The position numbers and the translations under genes were made by a program. A DNA stretch of 64,000 bases from the NCBI RefSeq assembly GCF_000585355.1, contig NZ_KK073873.1, positions 3,205,703-3,269,702 on the forward strand, given 5' to 3'. This stretch comes from Xylanibacter oryzae DSM 17970. GTDB lineage: Bacteria > Bacteroidota > Bacteroidia > Bacteroidales > Bacteroidaceae. Position 1 is the first letter of the stretch. Each line of letters begins with the position of its first letter. This document shows, piece by piece, positions 29,472 to 38,821 of this stretch. The notes under the pieces were generated by a model. The model had not been told where the DNA came from and did not search any database. It was given only the letters and a program-made list of their open reading frames with translations.

Positions 29472-29479
29472 CAAAGGTA
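29472..29479 (-). promoter_or_regulatory. -7 box of the EamA gene promoter
   Basis: TACCTTTG on the minus strand, 24 bases before the ATG. Confidence 0.5.
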
Positions 29480-29618
29480 GCCTTTTTTTTATTATGGCGG
29501 ATGTCTATGCATTACCAATTACAAAAAATCAAGGAAGTATACTAAATATTTAAACTATGTTTACCTCTTATTAATAATTATGAAGTAAAAGCTACAGATT
29601 TTCTACAAAGTTGGCCCA

Positions 29619-29626
29619 TAATTTTG
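29619..29626 (+). promoter_or_regulatory. -7 box upstream of the PAP2 gene pair
   Basis: TAATTTTG followed by GCATTCG matches TAnnTTTG, 75 bases before the first PAP2 ATG. It may drive the PAP2-efflux gene cluster. Confidence 0.45.
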
Positions 29627-29701
29627 CATTCGATTTAATTTGAATATATGACGGCAAATGCGGTCTCATTTTTAGTAAATGTATAATAAGATAGAAAATA
29701 T

Positions 29702-30358
29702 ATGATGACAGAACTTGTTTCATTAGATAGACATTTGATGTTGCTGCTTAATTTTGATGGAGGTAAATGGATTGATACATTTTGGTACACATTCTCAGAC
29801 GGGCGTATTTGGTTTCCGCTTTTTGCTGTTTGTTTGTTTATGCTGTGGAAAACATGTCAAGGTACCGTTAGACACAAAATACTGTTCATAATAATATTTT
29901 CGCTCATATTGGTTGCTGCAGACCAACTTTCATCAGGTGTTATTAAACCTCTAGTCGGTAGATTGCGGCCATCTCATGATCCTGCAATTGATAATATGCT
30001 GCATTATGTTAATGATTATCATGGTGGCTTGCATGGTTTTGTATCAGGACATGCCACTAATACTGTAGCAATTACTACGTGGCTGTGGTTGATATTTAAG
30101 GATAAAAGGACCCGGATATGTATGGTCATTTTTGCATTATTCACCTGCTATTCGCGCATATATTTAGGAGTACATTATCCTGGCGATATAATATGTGGTG
30201 CTATCTTAGGATTTATGTTGGCTTATTTTACATTCAAATTTACAGGAAAATATTTTACTGTCGGTACTCAAAAAAGGCCTGACTTAATACTGATAGTTCT
30301 CTTTATGACATTACTGCTAATTACAATTTATTCTACACTCAAAACATTCATTTTATGA
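29702..30358 (+). CDS. PAP2-family membrane phosphatase
   Basis: Integral-membrane lipid phosphatase, acting on undecaprenyl diphosphate or lipid A phosphate. The three PAP2 motifs are complete: KPLVGRLRP, SGHAT and SRIYLGVHYPGD, which supply the phosphate-binding arginines and catalytic histidines. About five to six membrane helices are predicted in 218 residues. The stop overlaps the next PAP2 gene by four bases (ATGA). Two phosphatases in a row followed by an efflux pump suggest envelope remodelling, possibly against cationic peptides, but this is inference. Confidence 0.9.
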   Translation: MMTELVSLDRHLMLLLNFDGGKWIDTFWYTFSDGRIWFPLFAVCLFMLWKTCQGTVRHKILFIIIFSLILVAADQLSSGVIKPLVGRLRPSHDPAIDNMLHYVNDYHGGLHGFVSGHATNTVAITTWLWLIFKDKRTRICMVIFALFTCYSRIYLGVHYPGDIICGAILGFMLAYFTFKFTGKYFTVGTQKRPDLILIVLFMTLLLITIYSTLKTFIL

Positions 30359-31608
30359 AGAATTCTATTCTTACAGTATTTATTTTTCTAAGTATCCCTG
30401 CTTTTGGGCAGCATACGTTCTTAAAAGCGCAAAATGTAGATACGCTTTTTGTTGACAGTATTAAAAACAAGAGCTTTCTAGACCATATTTCGCAGACTCA
30501 TTGGTTTAATGCTATCTATTTGGGTGTGCCTTTAATCATAGGTGGACTAATAGAGAAACATCAGGATACAAAATTCAGTAGACTTCGTAATGATTTCATG
30601 CCCGAATTCCATCGAAATCTTGATAATTACACCCAATTCGCACCAGCTGCAGTGATGGTTGGACTTAAAGCGGCAGGTGTAAAAAGTAGAAGCTCTTGGG
30701 GGCGCATGCTGTTGAGTGATGCTTTTGCCACTGCAATTATGTCCGGTACAACACAAGGATTAAAAAATGTGACAAATGAGATGCGTCCGGATGGATCAAA
30801 CAATCATAGCTTTCCTTCCGGGCACACAGCCACTGCTTTTATGACAGCTACTATGCTAAGTAAAGAATATGGATATTTGAGTCCTTGGGTTAGCGTTGGC
30901 GCTTATAGTGTGGCAACAGCTACAGGACTGATGCGTATGGCTAACAACAAGCACTGGTTGAGTGATGTGATGGTTGGAGCAGGAATCGGTATCATTTCGA
31001 CAGAGATGGGTTATTGGCTGGCTGACGTTATCTGTAAGGACAAAGGCCGTAATATTTCTGATCATGAAATGCAAAATATGATTCTATATCATACCAACCC
31101 TTCTTTCCTTGGCCTATATATGGGTTTCAACTTGCCTTTAAGTAAATACGATCTTGATGAAAAGAATGCTTTTCAGACTTCCACAGGTACTACCCTGGGC
31201 CTCGAAGGCGCTTGGTTTATCAATCCTAATATCGGATTTGGAGGTAAAGCTTCTATTTCTAATCTGCAATATATCGTAAATGGGACAGATGCACCCAATA
31301 ATACGTTCGACTTTTATTCTTTGGCTGTAGGGCCATATTTCTCTCTGCCACTTACTCCACGTTGGCGAATAGGCAGTAAACTTCTTGCCGGAGAGGTTTG
31401 GTATCCCAAGACAACGATTGGTAAAATAGAAATAGGCAAGAATCATGGACTGATTATCGGTACAGGGGCTTCTCTTGATTATCAAATACGCTCCAGTCTT
31501 GTAGGCAGCCTTCTCCTTGATTATAATATACAGTCTCCCGCTAATAAGAATAGCGGTGAATACATGCACATAATGACCCTTAGCGCCAGAGTCTCGGTAA
31601 GTTTCTAA
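30355..31608 (+). CDS. PAP2 phosphatase fused to a C-terminal outer-membrane beta-barrel-like domain
   Basis: A 417-residue secreted protein. A signal peptide (TVFIFLSIPAFGQ) precedes a PAP2 domain with NEMRPDGS, FPSGHTATAF and the last motif's histidine and aspartate in NKHWLSD, at about residues 135-210. From about residue 245 the sequence turns into alternating beta strands with aromatic ends. It closes with LSARVSVSF, whose terminal phenylalanine is typical of outer-membrane barrels. The phosphatase thus probably faces the periplasm or outer leaflet. Start and previous stop overlap, so synthesis of the two phosphatases is coupled. TolC follows after 18 bases. Confidence 0.85.
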   Translation: MKNSILTVFIFLSIPAFGQHTFLKAQNVDTLFVDSIKNKSFLDHISQTHWFNAIYLGVPLIIGGLIEKHQDTKFSRLRNDFMPEFHRNLDNYTQFAPAAVMVGLKAAGVKSRSSWGRMLLSDAFATAIMSGTTQGLKNVTNEMRPDGSNNHSFPSGHTATAFMTATMLSKEYGYLSPWVSVGAYSVATATGLMRMANNKHWLSDVMVGAGIGIISTEMGYWLADVICKDKGRNISDHEMQNMILYHTNPSFLGLYMGFNLPLSKYDLDEKNAFQTSTGTTLGLEGAWFINPNIGFGGKASISNLQYIVNGTDAPNNTFDFYSLAVGPYFSLPLTPRWRIGSKLLAGEVWYPKTTIGKIEIGKNHGLIIGTGASLDYQIRSSLVGSLLLDYNIQSPANKNSGEYMHIMTLSARVSVSF

Positions 31609-31626
31609 ATACGTGCAATAATAACT

Positions 31627-32907
31627 ATGAAAGTAAAATTGTTGATACTCACCATTTTCGCTGCAATCTGGGCAATACCATCATCTTCACAGCATACATT
31701 AGATTATTTCGTTGCACAAGCAATCAAAAATAGTCCTCTTATAGTATCTAATCGTAATCAGAAAATGATAGACGCTGAAGAAATGCAAAGGTTGAAATCT
31801 GTTTACATACATTCGCATCTGGAGTTAACCGGCGATTTGCTTTTTGTACCAATTATATCTACTGACGATGGGAAAACTAGTTTCAAGATTGATGCACAGA
31901 ATGCAAGCAAATTTTATGGATATGACCTCGGACAAAGTAGCAGTCATATTAATGTAGGACTAAACTGGACGAAACCTTTGACTGGGGGCAAAGGACTTAA
32001 AGAAGAGCAGGAACTACTTAGGATCAATCAATCCATATCAGAAAACAATATAAATCTTACTGCTCATGACCTGAGCAGACAAATTACAGAACAATATCTG
32101 CTCTGTCAACTGGATATGGAGAATGAACATTCTTTTCTGACAATAGACAGTCTTTTAATAAAACAAATAGATATAGTTAGCAAACTCTCAAATAATGGAT
32201 TAACAAGTCCTACAGATGTTCAGCTTTTAAAGATAGAACGGCAGACAAACGAGAATCTCAGACAAGCGGCCATGCAATCATATATTACACATCGAGCCGA
32301 ATTGAATACAATCTGCGGAATCAATGACAGTTCAATACTTGTACAAGTAAATATAAAAGAGCAATTACCTGATTATACTCATTCTAAATTCTTTGAACAA
32401 TACAAACTTGACAGTTTACAAGCTCAGTCTACCTATAAAACTTATCTAAACCAATATCGTCCACAACTGTTCTTATACGTCAGTGGGGGTACCCAAACCG
32501 GCACATATATGGATCTATATAAGAGGTGGGGAATGAGTGCCGGCTTACATTTCAGTTTGACACTTTATGATGGTAAACAATTGAAAAACCGTAGTAGACA
32601 AATGAAAATCCAGCAGAATACTATTCAAAATGAACAGCAGTATGCAGAAACTGTAAGAAGAACAAGAATCAGTGAGCTTTTGCAATTAATTAATTCACAA
32701 GACCTACAGATAAGCAACGGCAGTAAGCAATTAGACGATTACCGTAAGTTACTTTCTGACTATCAAAAAGAAATTATGGCCGGAAGACGTTCAATTGTTG
32801 ATTATGTAAATGTTTTCAGTAACTACAGACGTCAGATTAGTTCTCTAAACGAATTGAAAATTAACAGAAATATATTGATGAATACGTATAATTATTGGAA
32901 CTGGTAA
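31627..32907 (+). CDS. TolC-family outer membrane efflux protein (RND operon)
   Basis: Outer-membrane channel of the tripartite pump encoded with the next two genes. A signal peptide (IFAAIWAIPSSSQ) is followed by the alternating helices and strands of the TolC/OEP family, with two homologous halves. Length 426 is typical. There is no lipobox. The adaptor gene begins two bases after the stop. Confidence 0.88.
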   Translation: MKVKLLILTIFAAIWAIPSSSQHTLDYFVAQAIKNSPLIVSNRNQKMIDAEEMQRLKSVYIHSHLELTGDLLFVPIISTDDGKTSFKIDAQNASKFYGYDLGQSSSHINVGLNWTKPLTGGKGLKEEQELLRINQSISENNINLTAHDLSRQITEQYLLCQLDMENEHSFLTIDSLLIKQIDIVSKLSNNGLTSPTDVQLLKIERQTNENLRQAAMQSYITHRAELNTICGINDSSILVQVNIKEQLPDYTHSKFFEQYKLDSLQAQSTYKTYLNQYRPQLFLYVSGGTQTGTYMDLYKRWGMSAGLHFSLTLYDGKQLKNRSRQMKIQQNTIQNEQQYAETVRRTRISELLQLINSQDLQISNGSKQLDDYRKLLSDYQKEIMAGRRSIVDYVNVFSNYRRQISSLNELKINRNILMNTYNYWNW

Positions 32908-32908
32908 T

Positions 32909-33790
32909 ATGAAAAAACTATTGATTTATCTACCATTAATAATACTTATGGTGGGTTGCAAGAAAACACAAAACAACGAAGATGCTCAGCAAAAGCAACA
33001 CACAGAAATAACAATCACATCAGTTGGACAAGGGCACATACAGCAAGAGTTAGAGTTTCAAGCTGAAACAGACTACCTGCATACAACACAAATTACTGCT
33101 CCTGTCACCGGATTTGTCAAAAGAATAATAATTCAACCAGGCGAGCATATTAACAGAGGCGGTTTTTTGTTTTCGATGATTAGTGCAGAACAGCACGCAC
33201 TCAAAATGAATGTTGCGCCTACATCTGTTACAGCATCCAAACCTTCAATAGTAATGTCTGTAGGGCCACAGACAGGAAGTTTTGTAACAGAAGGAAGTCT
33301 AATCTGTACTCTTACAGACATCTCAAGTCTTGTATTTAAGATAAAGATTCCGTCAGAATACAGCAAGAAAATCCATACAGGCACTAAGTGTACAATTGTC
33401 TTACCGGATGGTAGTCGAATCAAGTCAACACTTTCTTCACCATTAATGCAAATAGACGGAAGTGACCAGACGATAGACTTTGTAGCGCGGATTAAAAACC
33501 TCTCATTGCCTGCAGGCCTTATTGCCAAAGCTTTGATAAACTTAAATTCAGAAGGCTCGAAAAAACGTCAGACTCTACCAATAGAAGCTGTTCAGAGTGA
33601 TGACAATATGACTAAATATTGGGTAATGAGATTAAAGACAGACAGCACGGTAGAAAAAGTTTTCGTGACTACCGGTAATCGCGACAAAAGAAATATAGAA
33701 ATAATATCACCAATACTTTCTTCAAAAGATAGGATTGTATTAAGTGGAGCCTATGGACTTTCAGAAGACGCTCTTGTAAATGTAAAATAA
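32909..33790 (+). CDS. RND efflux periplasmic adaptor (MFP) lipoprotein, short form
   Basis: Membrane-fusion adaptor linking RND pump and TolC. The lipobox MVGC (Cys at about residue 17) indicates an inner-membrane lipoprotein. The biotinyl-lipoyl half VTGFVKRIIIQPGEHINRGGFLF runs nearly straight into its second half (TGSFVTEGSLICTLTD). The long helical hairpin that normally separates them is missing, with only about 30 residues between. Beta-barrel and membrane-proximal domains follow. At 293 residues it is 60-100 shorter than typical adaptors. Gaps to its neighbours are 1 and 5 bases. Confidence 0.88.
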   Translation: MKKLLIYLPLIILMVGCKKTQNNEDAQQKQHTEITITSVGQGHIQQELEFQAETDYLHTTQITAPVTGFVKRIIIQPGEHINRGGFLFSMISAEQHALKMNVAPTSVTASKPSIVMSVGPQTGSFVTEGSLICTLTDISSLVFKIKIPSEYSKKIHTGTKCTIVLPDGSRIKSTLSSPLMQIDGSDQTIDFVARIKNLSLPAGLIAKALINLNSEGSKKRQTLPIEAVQSDDNMTKYWVMRLKTDSTVEKVFVTTGNRDKRNIEIISPILSSKDRIVLSGAYGLSEDALVNVK

Positions 33791-33795
33791 TCATT

Positions 33796-36700
33796 ATGAG
33801 TAGTATGCAGAAACAATCCATGTATCAGCTGTATATGAAACCGATAATATTTGTCGGTATTCTATTATTATTGGCAGGCGTATACAGTTATATAAATATG
33901 TCTAAAGGGCTTTTTCCTGAAGTTGAGTTTCCGAGAATAACACTGATAGCCGATGCAGGTCAACAACCGATAGACCGTATGATGATATCGGTAACAAAAC
34001 CATTGGAAAGTGCTGTTAAAAAAGTCCCCGGTGTAACAATAGTAAAGAGTAGTACTAGTAGAGGCAGCTGTACTATTGAGGTCTATTTTAAATGGGGACT
34101 TGACATATATGCTCAGAAATCACAATTGGAAAGTAGGGTGAATGAAATTAAAAATTTTCTTCCTGCCGGTACTGTTATTTCTACAGAAGTAATGAACCAG
34201 TCGTTGTACCCTGTATATGGCTACACACTTAAGAGCAAGACACACAGCCAGATAGAGATGAGAGACGTAGCTAATCTTATTGTGCGCCCATTGTTTTCTC
34301 AGGTAGATGGAATCAGTAATGTTGTCGTGCATGGAGGTAAGGCCAAAGAGTTCGTGATTATTCCGAATGCCATAAAAATGTCGAGCTTGGGATTAACGCC
34401 CCAAAATATTAAAAATGCTTTTCAGCAAACTAATTTCATTGAGGGTAACGGACAAGTGGCTGATTATCATCGATTGTATTTGACTCTTACAGACACAAGA
34501 ATAAGAAACATGCGACAGTTGGAGAATACCATTATACGCAATGGTAGCAACAGAACTGTCAGGCTCTCTGATATAGCAAGAGTAGAAATGCAAAATCAGC
34601 AAGAATTTCTTAAAATAAATGCAGACGGAGATGATGCTGTATTGATAGACTTAGTGAAGCAGCCTGGAATCAATCTACTTACATTTGCTCAAAATGTGGA
34701 AGCGAAACAAAAAGATGTTCTAAAAGCCCTGCCAAAAGGATATGAATTGAAACCTTACTACAATCAGAGTGCTTTTGTCAGCAATAGTGTTTCAGGTGTT
34801 GTGCATACAATTTTTGAAGGTTTGGTACTTGCCCTTATCGTGATGGTCATAGCCCTCAGATCGTGGAGAGCTAGCCTGGCTGTAATTCTATCTATACCTG
34901 TGACCTTTGGCTTTAGTATTCTGCTGGTTAGTCTTGTCGGAATCACGGTTAACGTGATGTCGTTAGGTGCCATAGCCGCATCAGTAGGACTTATCTTAGA
35001 CGATGCTGTAGTAATCATAGAACAGATTTATCGTGAACAGGAAGAATACCCAGGCAAATCCCGTCTGATGGTGATTAAAGACTCCATTCACAATCTGTTC
35101 CCGGCCATGGTGGCGTCTTCGTTATCTACTATAGTCATCTATTTTCCATTCAGACTGATGAGTGGACTGGCCGGTAGCTTTTTCAGAGATTTGGCTACCA
35201 CGATGGAGCTTACATTGGTTGCTTCGTTTTTTATCTCTTGGATTTTATTGCCAACATTGTATCTGGCACTTACCAATCATACCATTTTCAAGCCAAGGCA
35301 TGCCGGTCGGAGCAAAGAGGGTATGGAAAAAGCAGCTATCGGCAATGTTAGTTGGCTCACATGGGTGTACAGACGTCCATCTTTCTCGGTTATATTTGTG
35401 ATAGCAATAATCTTTGGCGGATACTTTGCTTATAAGAATATGCAGACCGGATTTTTACCTGACTTAGATGAAGGATCTATTGTGTTGGATTATCATTCGC
35501 CTGCCGGTACAGACATCGAAGAGACCGACCGCCTCTGCCGGCAGATGGAGAAGATAATAATAAGTAATCCTGAGGTAGAAACATATTCTCGCCGTACGGC
35601 TGTAGATATGGCTTTCAGCACATGCCCAGCCAACTTTGGTGACTATCTTATCCAATTGAAACCTAACCATCGTAAATCTACTCCGGCTGTAATCAGTGAT
35701 CTGAGAAGAGAAATAAGCAGTAGGGTGCCACTGATGACGATAGAGTTCGGTCAGCGCATTACCGATCTTTTGGGCGATTTGATAAGTACGCCAAGGCCTA
35801 TAGAAGTAAAATTATTTGGAGATAGTTATAATAGATTGCAGCAGTTTTCTGCTCAGGCTGAAAAAATAATGAAGAACACCACAGGAATAGTAGATATAGA
35901 CAACGGATTAGTACCTGCAGGCTCGTCGATTGTCTATACTCCAAATGAGCAACTTCTTTCGCAATATGGCATCACATTAGATAACTTTAGTGAGCAGCTT
36001 TCTTGTTATGTAGGTGGTATGCCTCTCAGTCAGAATGCAAACATTATAGAGCCCGATCCATCGCAAGCGGCAATGACGGGTGGATTGCAGATAGGATCCA
36101 TTCAGGATGGTGAGCAGATGCGTCGCATATTGCTTAGGTTTACCAATTTTTCCGAAAACGACCCCGAAAGAATATCCCGGCAGCCAATATTCCTGCCTGA
36201 TGGAACTACACGCCCTGTTAACTTTTTCTGTACTTCGAAAGTAATACCGGGCGAAATAGAACAGAAACGAGAAAACTTGAAGAGTAACATCACATTGACA
36301 GCAAGACTTGATGGACGAGATCTTGGTAATGCGGTGAAAGATCTGCAAAAGTCTTTCAAGCAAAAACTCAATTTACCACAGGGTTATACTGTTCAATTTG
36401 GTGGAGCTTTTTCTGAGCAACAACAGTCTTTTCAAGAACTAGCCTTGATTCTCTGTCTAGCCGTGTTATTGGTGTTTGCCGTGTTGATGTTTCTAATTCG
36501 CAAGTGGCTTATGTCATTATCCATTCTTTTCATTGCAGTTATTGGTGCAACCGGTAGTCTGATAGTTCTTTATCTTACAGGTACTCCTCTAAACGTAAGT
36601 AGTTATACAGGTATTATTATGGTTGTAGGAATTATTGCAGAGAATGCGATCTTCACCATTAATCAATACGATATGAATATGAAGGGGGGCGGCACTGTAT

Positions 36701-36927
36701 CTGAGTCCGTAGACTATGCCATTGCTCTTCGAATACGTCCGAAACTCATGACTGCTTTTAGCGCCATACTTGCACTTATGCCTTTGGCATTAGGGATAGG
36801 GGTAGGCTCACAAATGCAACAACCGCTTGCTATCGCTGTTATTGGTGGCTTCTGTGCAGGATTGCCTTTACTATTAATTGTACTGCCATGTCTAATTTTA
36901 TTTGTCAATAGAAATGATAATAAATAA
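33796..36927 (+). CDS. RND-family efflux pump permease (HAE/AcrB-type)
   Basis: Inner-membrane proton-driven transporter of 1043 residues. It shows the twelve-helix plan: the first helix at about residues 13-30, the TM2-6 block near 335-480 and the TM8-12 block near 870-1035. VGLILDDAVVIIEQIYRE in the TM4 region holds the adjacent aspartates of the proton relay. Two large periplasmic loops of about 300 and 320 residues are present. The QKSQLESRVNEI and LPDLDEGSIV stretches resemble both HAE1 and heavy-metal types, so the substrate is open. The TCS promoter starts right after its stop. Confidence 0.92.
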   Translation: MSSMQKQSMYQLYMKPIIFVGILLLLAGVYSYINMSKGLFPEVEFPRITLIADAGQQPIDRMMISVTKPLESAVKKVPGVTIVKSSTSRGSCTIEVYFKWGLDIYAQKSQLESRVNEIKNFLPAGTVISTEVMNQSLYPVYGYTLKSKTHSQIEMRDVANLIVRPLFSQVDGISNVVVHGGKAKEFVIIPNAIKMSSLGLTPQNIKNAFQQTNFIEGNGQVADYHRLYLTLTDTRIRNMRQLENTIIRNGSNRTVRLSDIARVEMQNQQEFLKINADGDDAVLIDLVKQPGINLLTFAQNVEAKQKDVLKALPKGYELKPYYNQSAFVSNSVSGVVHTIFEGLVLALIVMVIALRSWRASLAVILSIPVTFGFSILLVSLVGITVNVMSLGAIAASVGLILDDAVVIIEQIYREQEEYPGKSRLMVIKDSIHNLFPAMVASSLSTIVIYFPFRLMSGLAGSFFRDLATTMELTLVASFFISWILLPTLYLALTNHTIFKPRHAGRSKEGMEKAAIGNVSWLTWVYRRPSFSVIFVIAIIFGGYFAYKNMQTGFLPDLDEGSIVLDYHSPAGTDIEETDRLCRQMEKIIISNPEVETYSRRTAVDMAFSTCPANFGDYLIQLKPNHRKSTPAVISDLRREISSRVPLMTIEFGQRITDLLGDLISTPRPIEVKLFGDSYNRLQQFSAQAEKIMKNTTGIVDIDNGLVPAGSSIVYTPNEQLLSQYGITLDNFSEQLSCYVGGMPLSQNANIIEPDPSQAAMTGGLQIGSIQDGEQMRRILLRFTNFSENDPERISRQPIFLPDGTTRPVNFFCTSKVIPGEIEQKRENLKSNITLTARLDGRDLGNAVKDLQKSFKQKLNLPQGYTVQFGGAFSEQQQSFQELALILCLAVLLVFAVLMFLIRKWLMSLSILFIAVIGATGSLIVLYLTGTPLNVSSYTGIIMVVGIIAENAIFTINQYDMNMKGGGTVSESVDYAIALRIRPKLMTAFSAILALMPLALGIGVGSQMQQPLAIAVIGGFCAGLPLLLIVLPCLILFVNRNDNK

Positions 36928-36934
36928 AAAAAGC

Positions 36935-36942
36935 TATCTTTG
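36935..36942 (+). promoter_or_regulatory. -7 box of the two-component system promoter
   Basis: TATCTTTG followed by GCATTCG matches TAnnTTTG, 8 bases after the RND stop codon. The regulator can thus be expressed apart from the pump. Confidence 0.6.
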
Positions 36943-36967
36943 CATTCGTAATCAACAAGAGCAAAGC

Positions 36968-37645
36968 ATGAAAATATTGATTATTGAAGACGAAAAAAAA
37001 TTGTCTGACAGCATACGTAGCTATCTGGAAAGTCAGAAATATTTATGCGAACAGGCTTTCAATTTCAGTGATGCCAAAATGAAAGTTGGTGTATACGATT
37101 ATGATTGTGTACTACTTGATCTGATGCTTCCCGGAGGGAATGGACTTGACATTCTGCGCGAAATAAGAAAGTGTCATAATCCGGTAGGTGTAATAATAAT
37201 ATCAGCTAAAGACTCTCTTGATGACAAACTTACAGGACTGGAAATTGGTGCAGACGACTATCTGCCAAAGCCTTTTCCGCTGCCTGAACTCTCTATGCGT
37301 ATCTATGCGCTTATTAGAAGAAAAGAATTTTCAGCCAACAATATACTGCAATCGGCTGCTGTGTCTATCAATCTTTTAGAGCGTCAGGCTACAGTTAATG
37401 ACATTCCCATCGAACTGACTAAGACGGAATACGAGCTGCTTCTCTTCTTTATAAGCAACAGAGGTAAGGTGATAACAAAATCTGCTATAGCCGAACATCT
37501 GAGTGGCGAGATGGCTGACATGCTCGACAGCTTCGACTTTATCTACAGCCATATAAAGAACTTGAAAGCCAAGTTGGCAGAATGTGGCTGTACAGAAATC
37601 ATTAAGACTATTTATGGTATGGGTTATAAATGGATAGAAGAATGA
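36968..37645 (+). CDS. OmpR-family response regulator
   Basis: DNA-binding response regulator of 225 residues. The receiver domain has the acidic pair after IIED, phospho-acceptor Asp51 in VLLDLMLPGG, the SAK switch region and the conserved lysine in PKPF. A winged-helix output domain (LTKTEYELLLFFISNRG) follows. I start at the ATG at 36968, since the frame upstream runs through the promoter box. Its stop overlaps the kinase start. By position it probably controls the PAP2-RND cluster upstream. Confidence 0.93.
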   Translation: MKILIIEDEKKLSDSIRSYLESQKYLCEQAFNFSDAKMKVGVYDYDCVLLDLMLPGGNGLDILREIRKCHNPVGVIIISAKDSLDDKLTGLEIGADDYLPKPFPLPELSMRIYALIRRKEFSANNILQSAAVSINLLERQATVNDIPIELTKTEYELLLFFISNRGKVITKSAIAEHLSGEMADMLDSFDFIYSHIKNLKAKLAECGCTEIIKTIYGMGYKWIEE

Positions 37646-38694
37646 AACAGAAAACTCTTGCTAATTTACTGATGTCAAGGTTCACAATCTTTATGGTTAC
37701 GATCTTGCTTATGGCAGCTCCGCTGTTCTATTTCATCATTACTCATTATTATGCGGAAGACCTGATAAGGGTGCAGGCAATGGCTCACATACCCAAACCA
37801 AGGCTTGATTTTCAACTGGATACTGTGGTAGGTTTGGTGATACAAATTCTGTCAATGGTAATGATATTGGGAATGTCCATATTTTTGATTATGAGGTTTG
37901 TGCCTGTAAAACTTTGGAGGCCTTTCTATGACACACTTCATAAGATTAGTCACTTTAAGGTTGAAGATGGAAGTGTGCCTGAGTTTGAAACTTCTAATGT
38001 AAAAGAATTTGCTGAGTTGAATACTACTTTAAAGCGTATTCTTAGCCAGAATGTGCAAAGCTATAAAGTGCAAAAGCAATTTACAGAGAACGCATCTCAC
38101 GAACTGCAAACACCATTGGCAATTGTGCAGAGTAAACTTGATCTTCTCTTACAGGATAAAGACCTTACTCAAGAACAGGCCACACTGATGCAAGATATAT
38201 ATCATGAGATTAGTAGGATGTCAAAGTTAAATCGCAACTTATTACTCCTTGCCAAGATCGAAAATGCACAATATAAGCTTAACGAGAAAGTCAATATAGC
38301 AGAAAAAATACAATCGTTGATTCCTTCGCTCGAACTATTAGCAGATGGTATTATCATACGTTTACAAATCAAGAACGATAAATTGACGGTTGACTGTAAT
38401 GAAGTGTTGCTTGAAAGTTTGATAAGCAATCTAGTGGTAAATGCAGTCAGACACAATTATTCTGATGGCGAAATTGTTATCAGTTTGGAGAATTCTACGC
38501 TTACTGTTACTAACACTTCCAAAGAGCGGTCTTTGGATTCCACCCATATCTTTGAGAGGTTTTACCGTAGTTCTTTAACCCAAAAAGGTAATGGGCTAGG
38601 TTTGGCTATAGTAAAGTCTATCTGTGATTATAACCATTGGACTATTAATTATTTTTACGAAAAGGGATTACATAATTTTTCTGTTCGTTTTTGA
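37642..38694 (+). CDS. Sensor histidine kinase
   Basis: Membrane kinase partner of the preceding regulator. Two transmembrane helices (about residues 15-35 and 70-90) bracket a very short periplasmic loop of about 35 residues, so it may sense membrane state or a small signal. The phospho-acceptor is His153 in ENASHELQTPLA. The N box is NLVVNAVRHN, the F box FERFYR and the G2 box GNGLGLAIVKS. The G1 box is weak. The ATG at 37642 gives the common four-base overlap, and an ATG 12 bases upstream is equally in frame. Confidence 0.92.
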   Translation: MKQKTLANLLMSRFTIFMVTILLMAAPLFYFIITHYYAEDLIRVQAMAHIPKPRLDFQLDTVVGLVIQILSMVMILGMSIFLIMRFVPVKLWRPFYDTLHKISHFKVEDGSVPEFETSNVKEFAELNTTLKRILSQNVQSYKVQKQFTENASHELQTPLAIVQSKLDLLLQDKDLTQEQATLMQDIYHEISRMSKLNRNLLLLAKIENAQYKLNEKVNIAEKIQSLIPSLELLADGIIIRLQIKNDKLTVDCNEVLLESLISNLVVNAVRHNYSDGEIVISLENSTLTVTNTSKERSLDSTHIFERFYRSSLTQKGNGLGLAIVKSICDYNHWTINYFYEKGLHNFSVRF

Positions 38695-38766
38695 TTGAAA
38701 TTATAAAAACACAATATTTTTGTTATTTTTTAGTCATTTTATTGGTTGATATTAATTTATTCTTGT

Positions 38767-38774
38767 TATATTTG
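38767..38774 (+). promoter_or_regulatory. -7 box upstream of the unknown secreted protein
   Basis: TATATTTG followed by GCATAC matches TAnnTTTG, 48 bases before the ATG. Confidence 0.55.
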
Positions 38775-38821
38775 CATACAAATTGAGATAACTAGATTTG
38801 TAACCTTAAATAGCAATAGTT

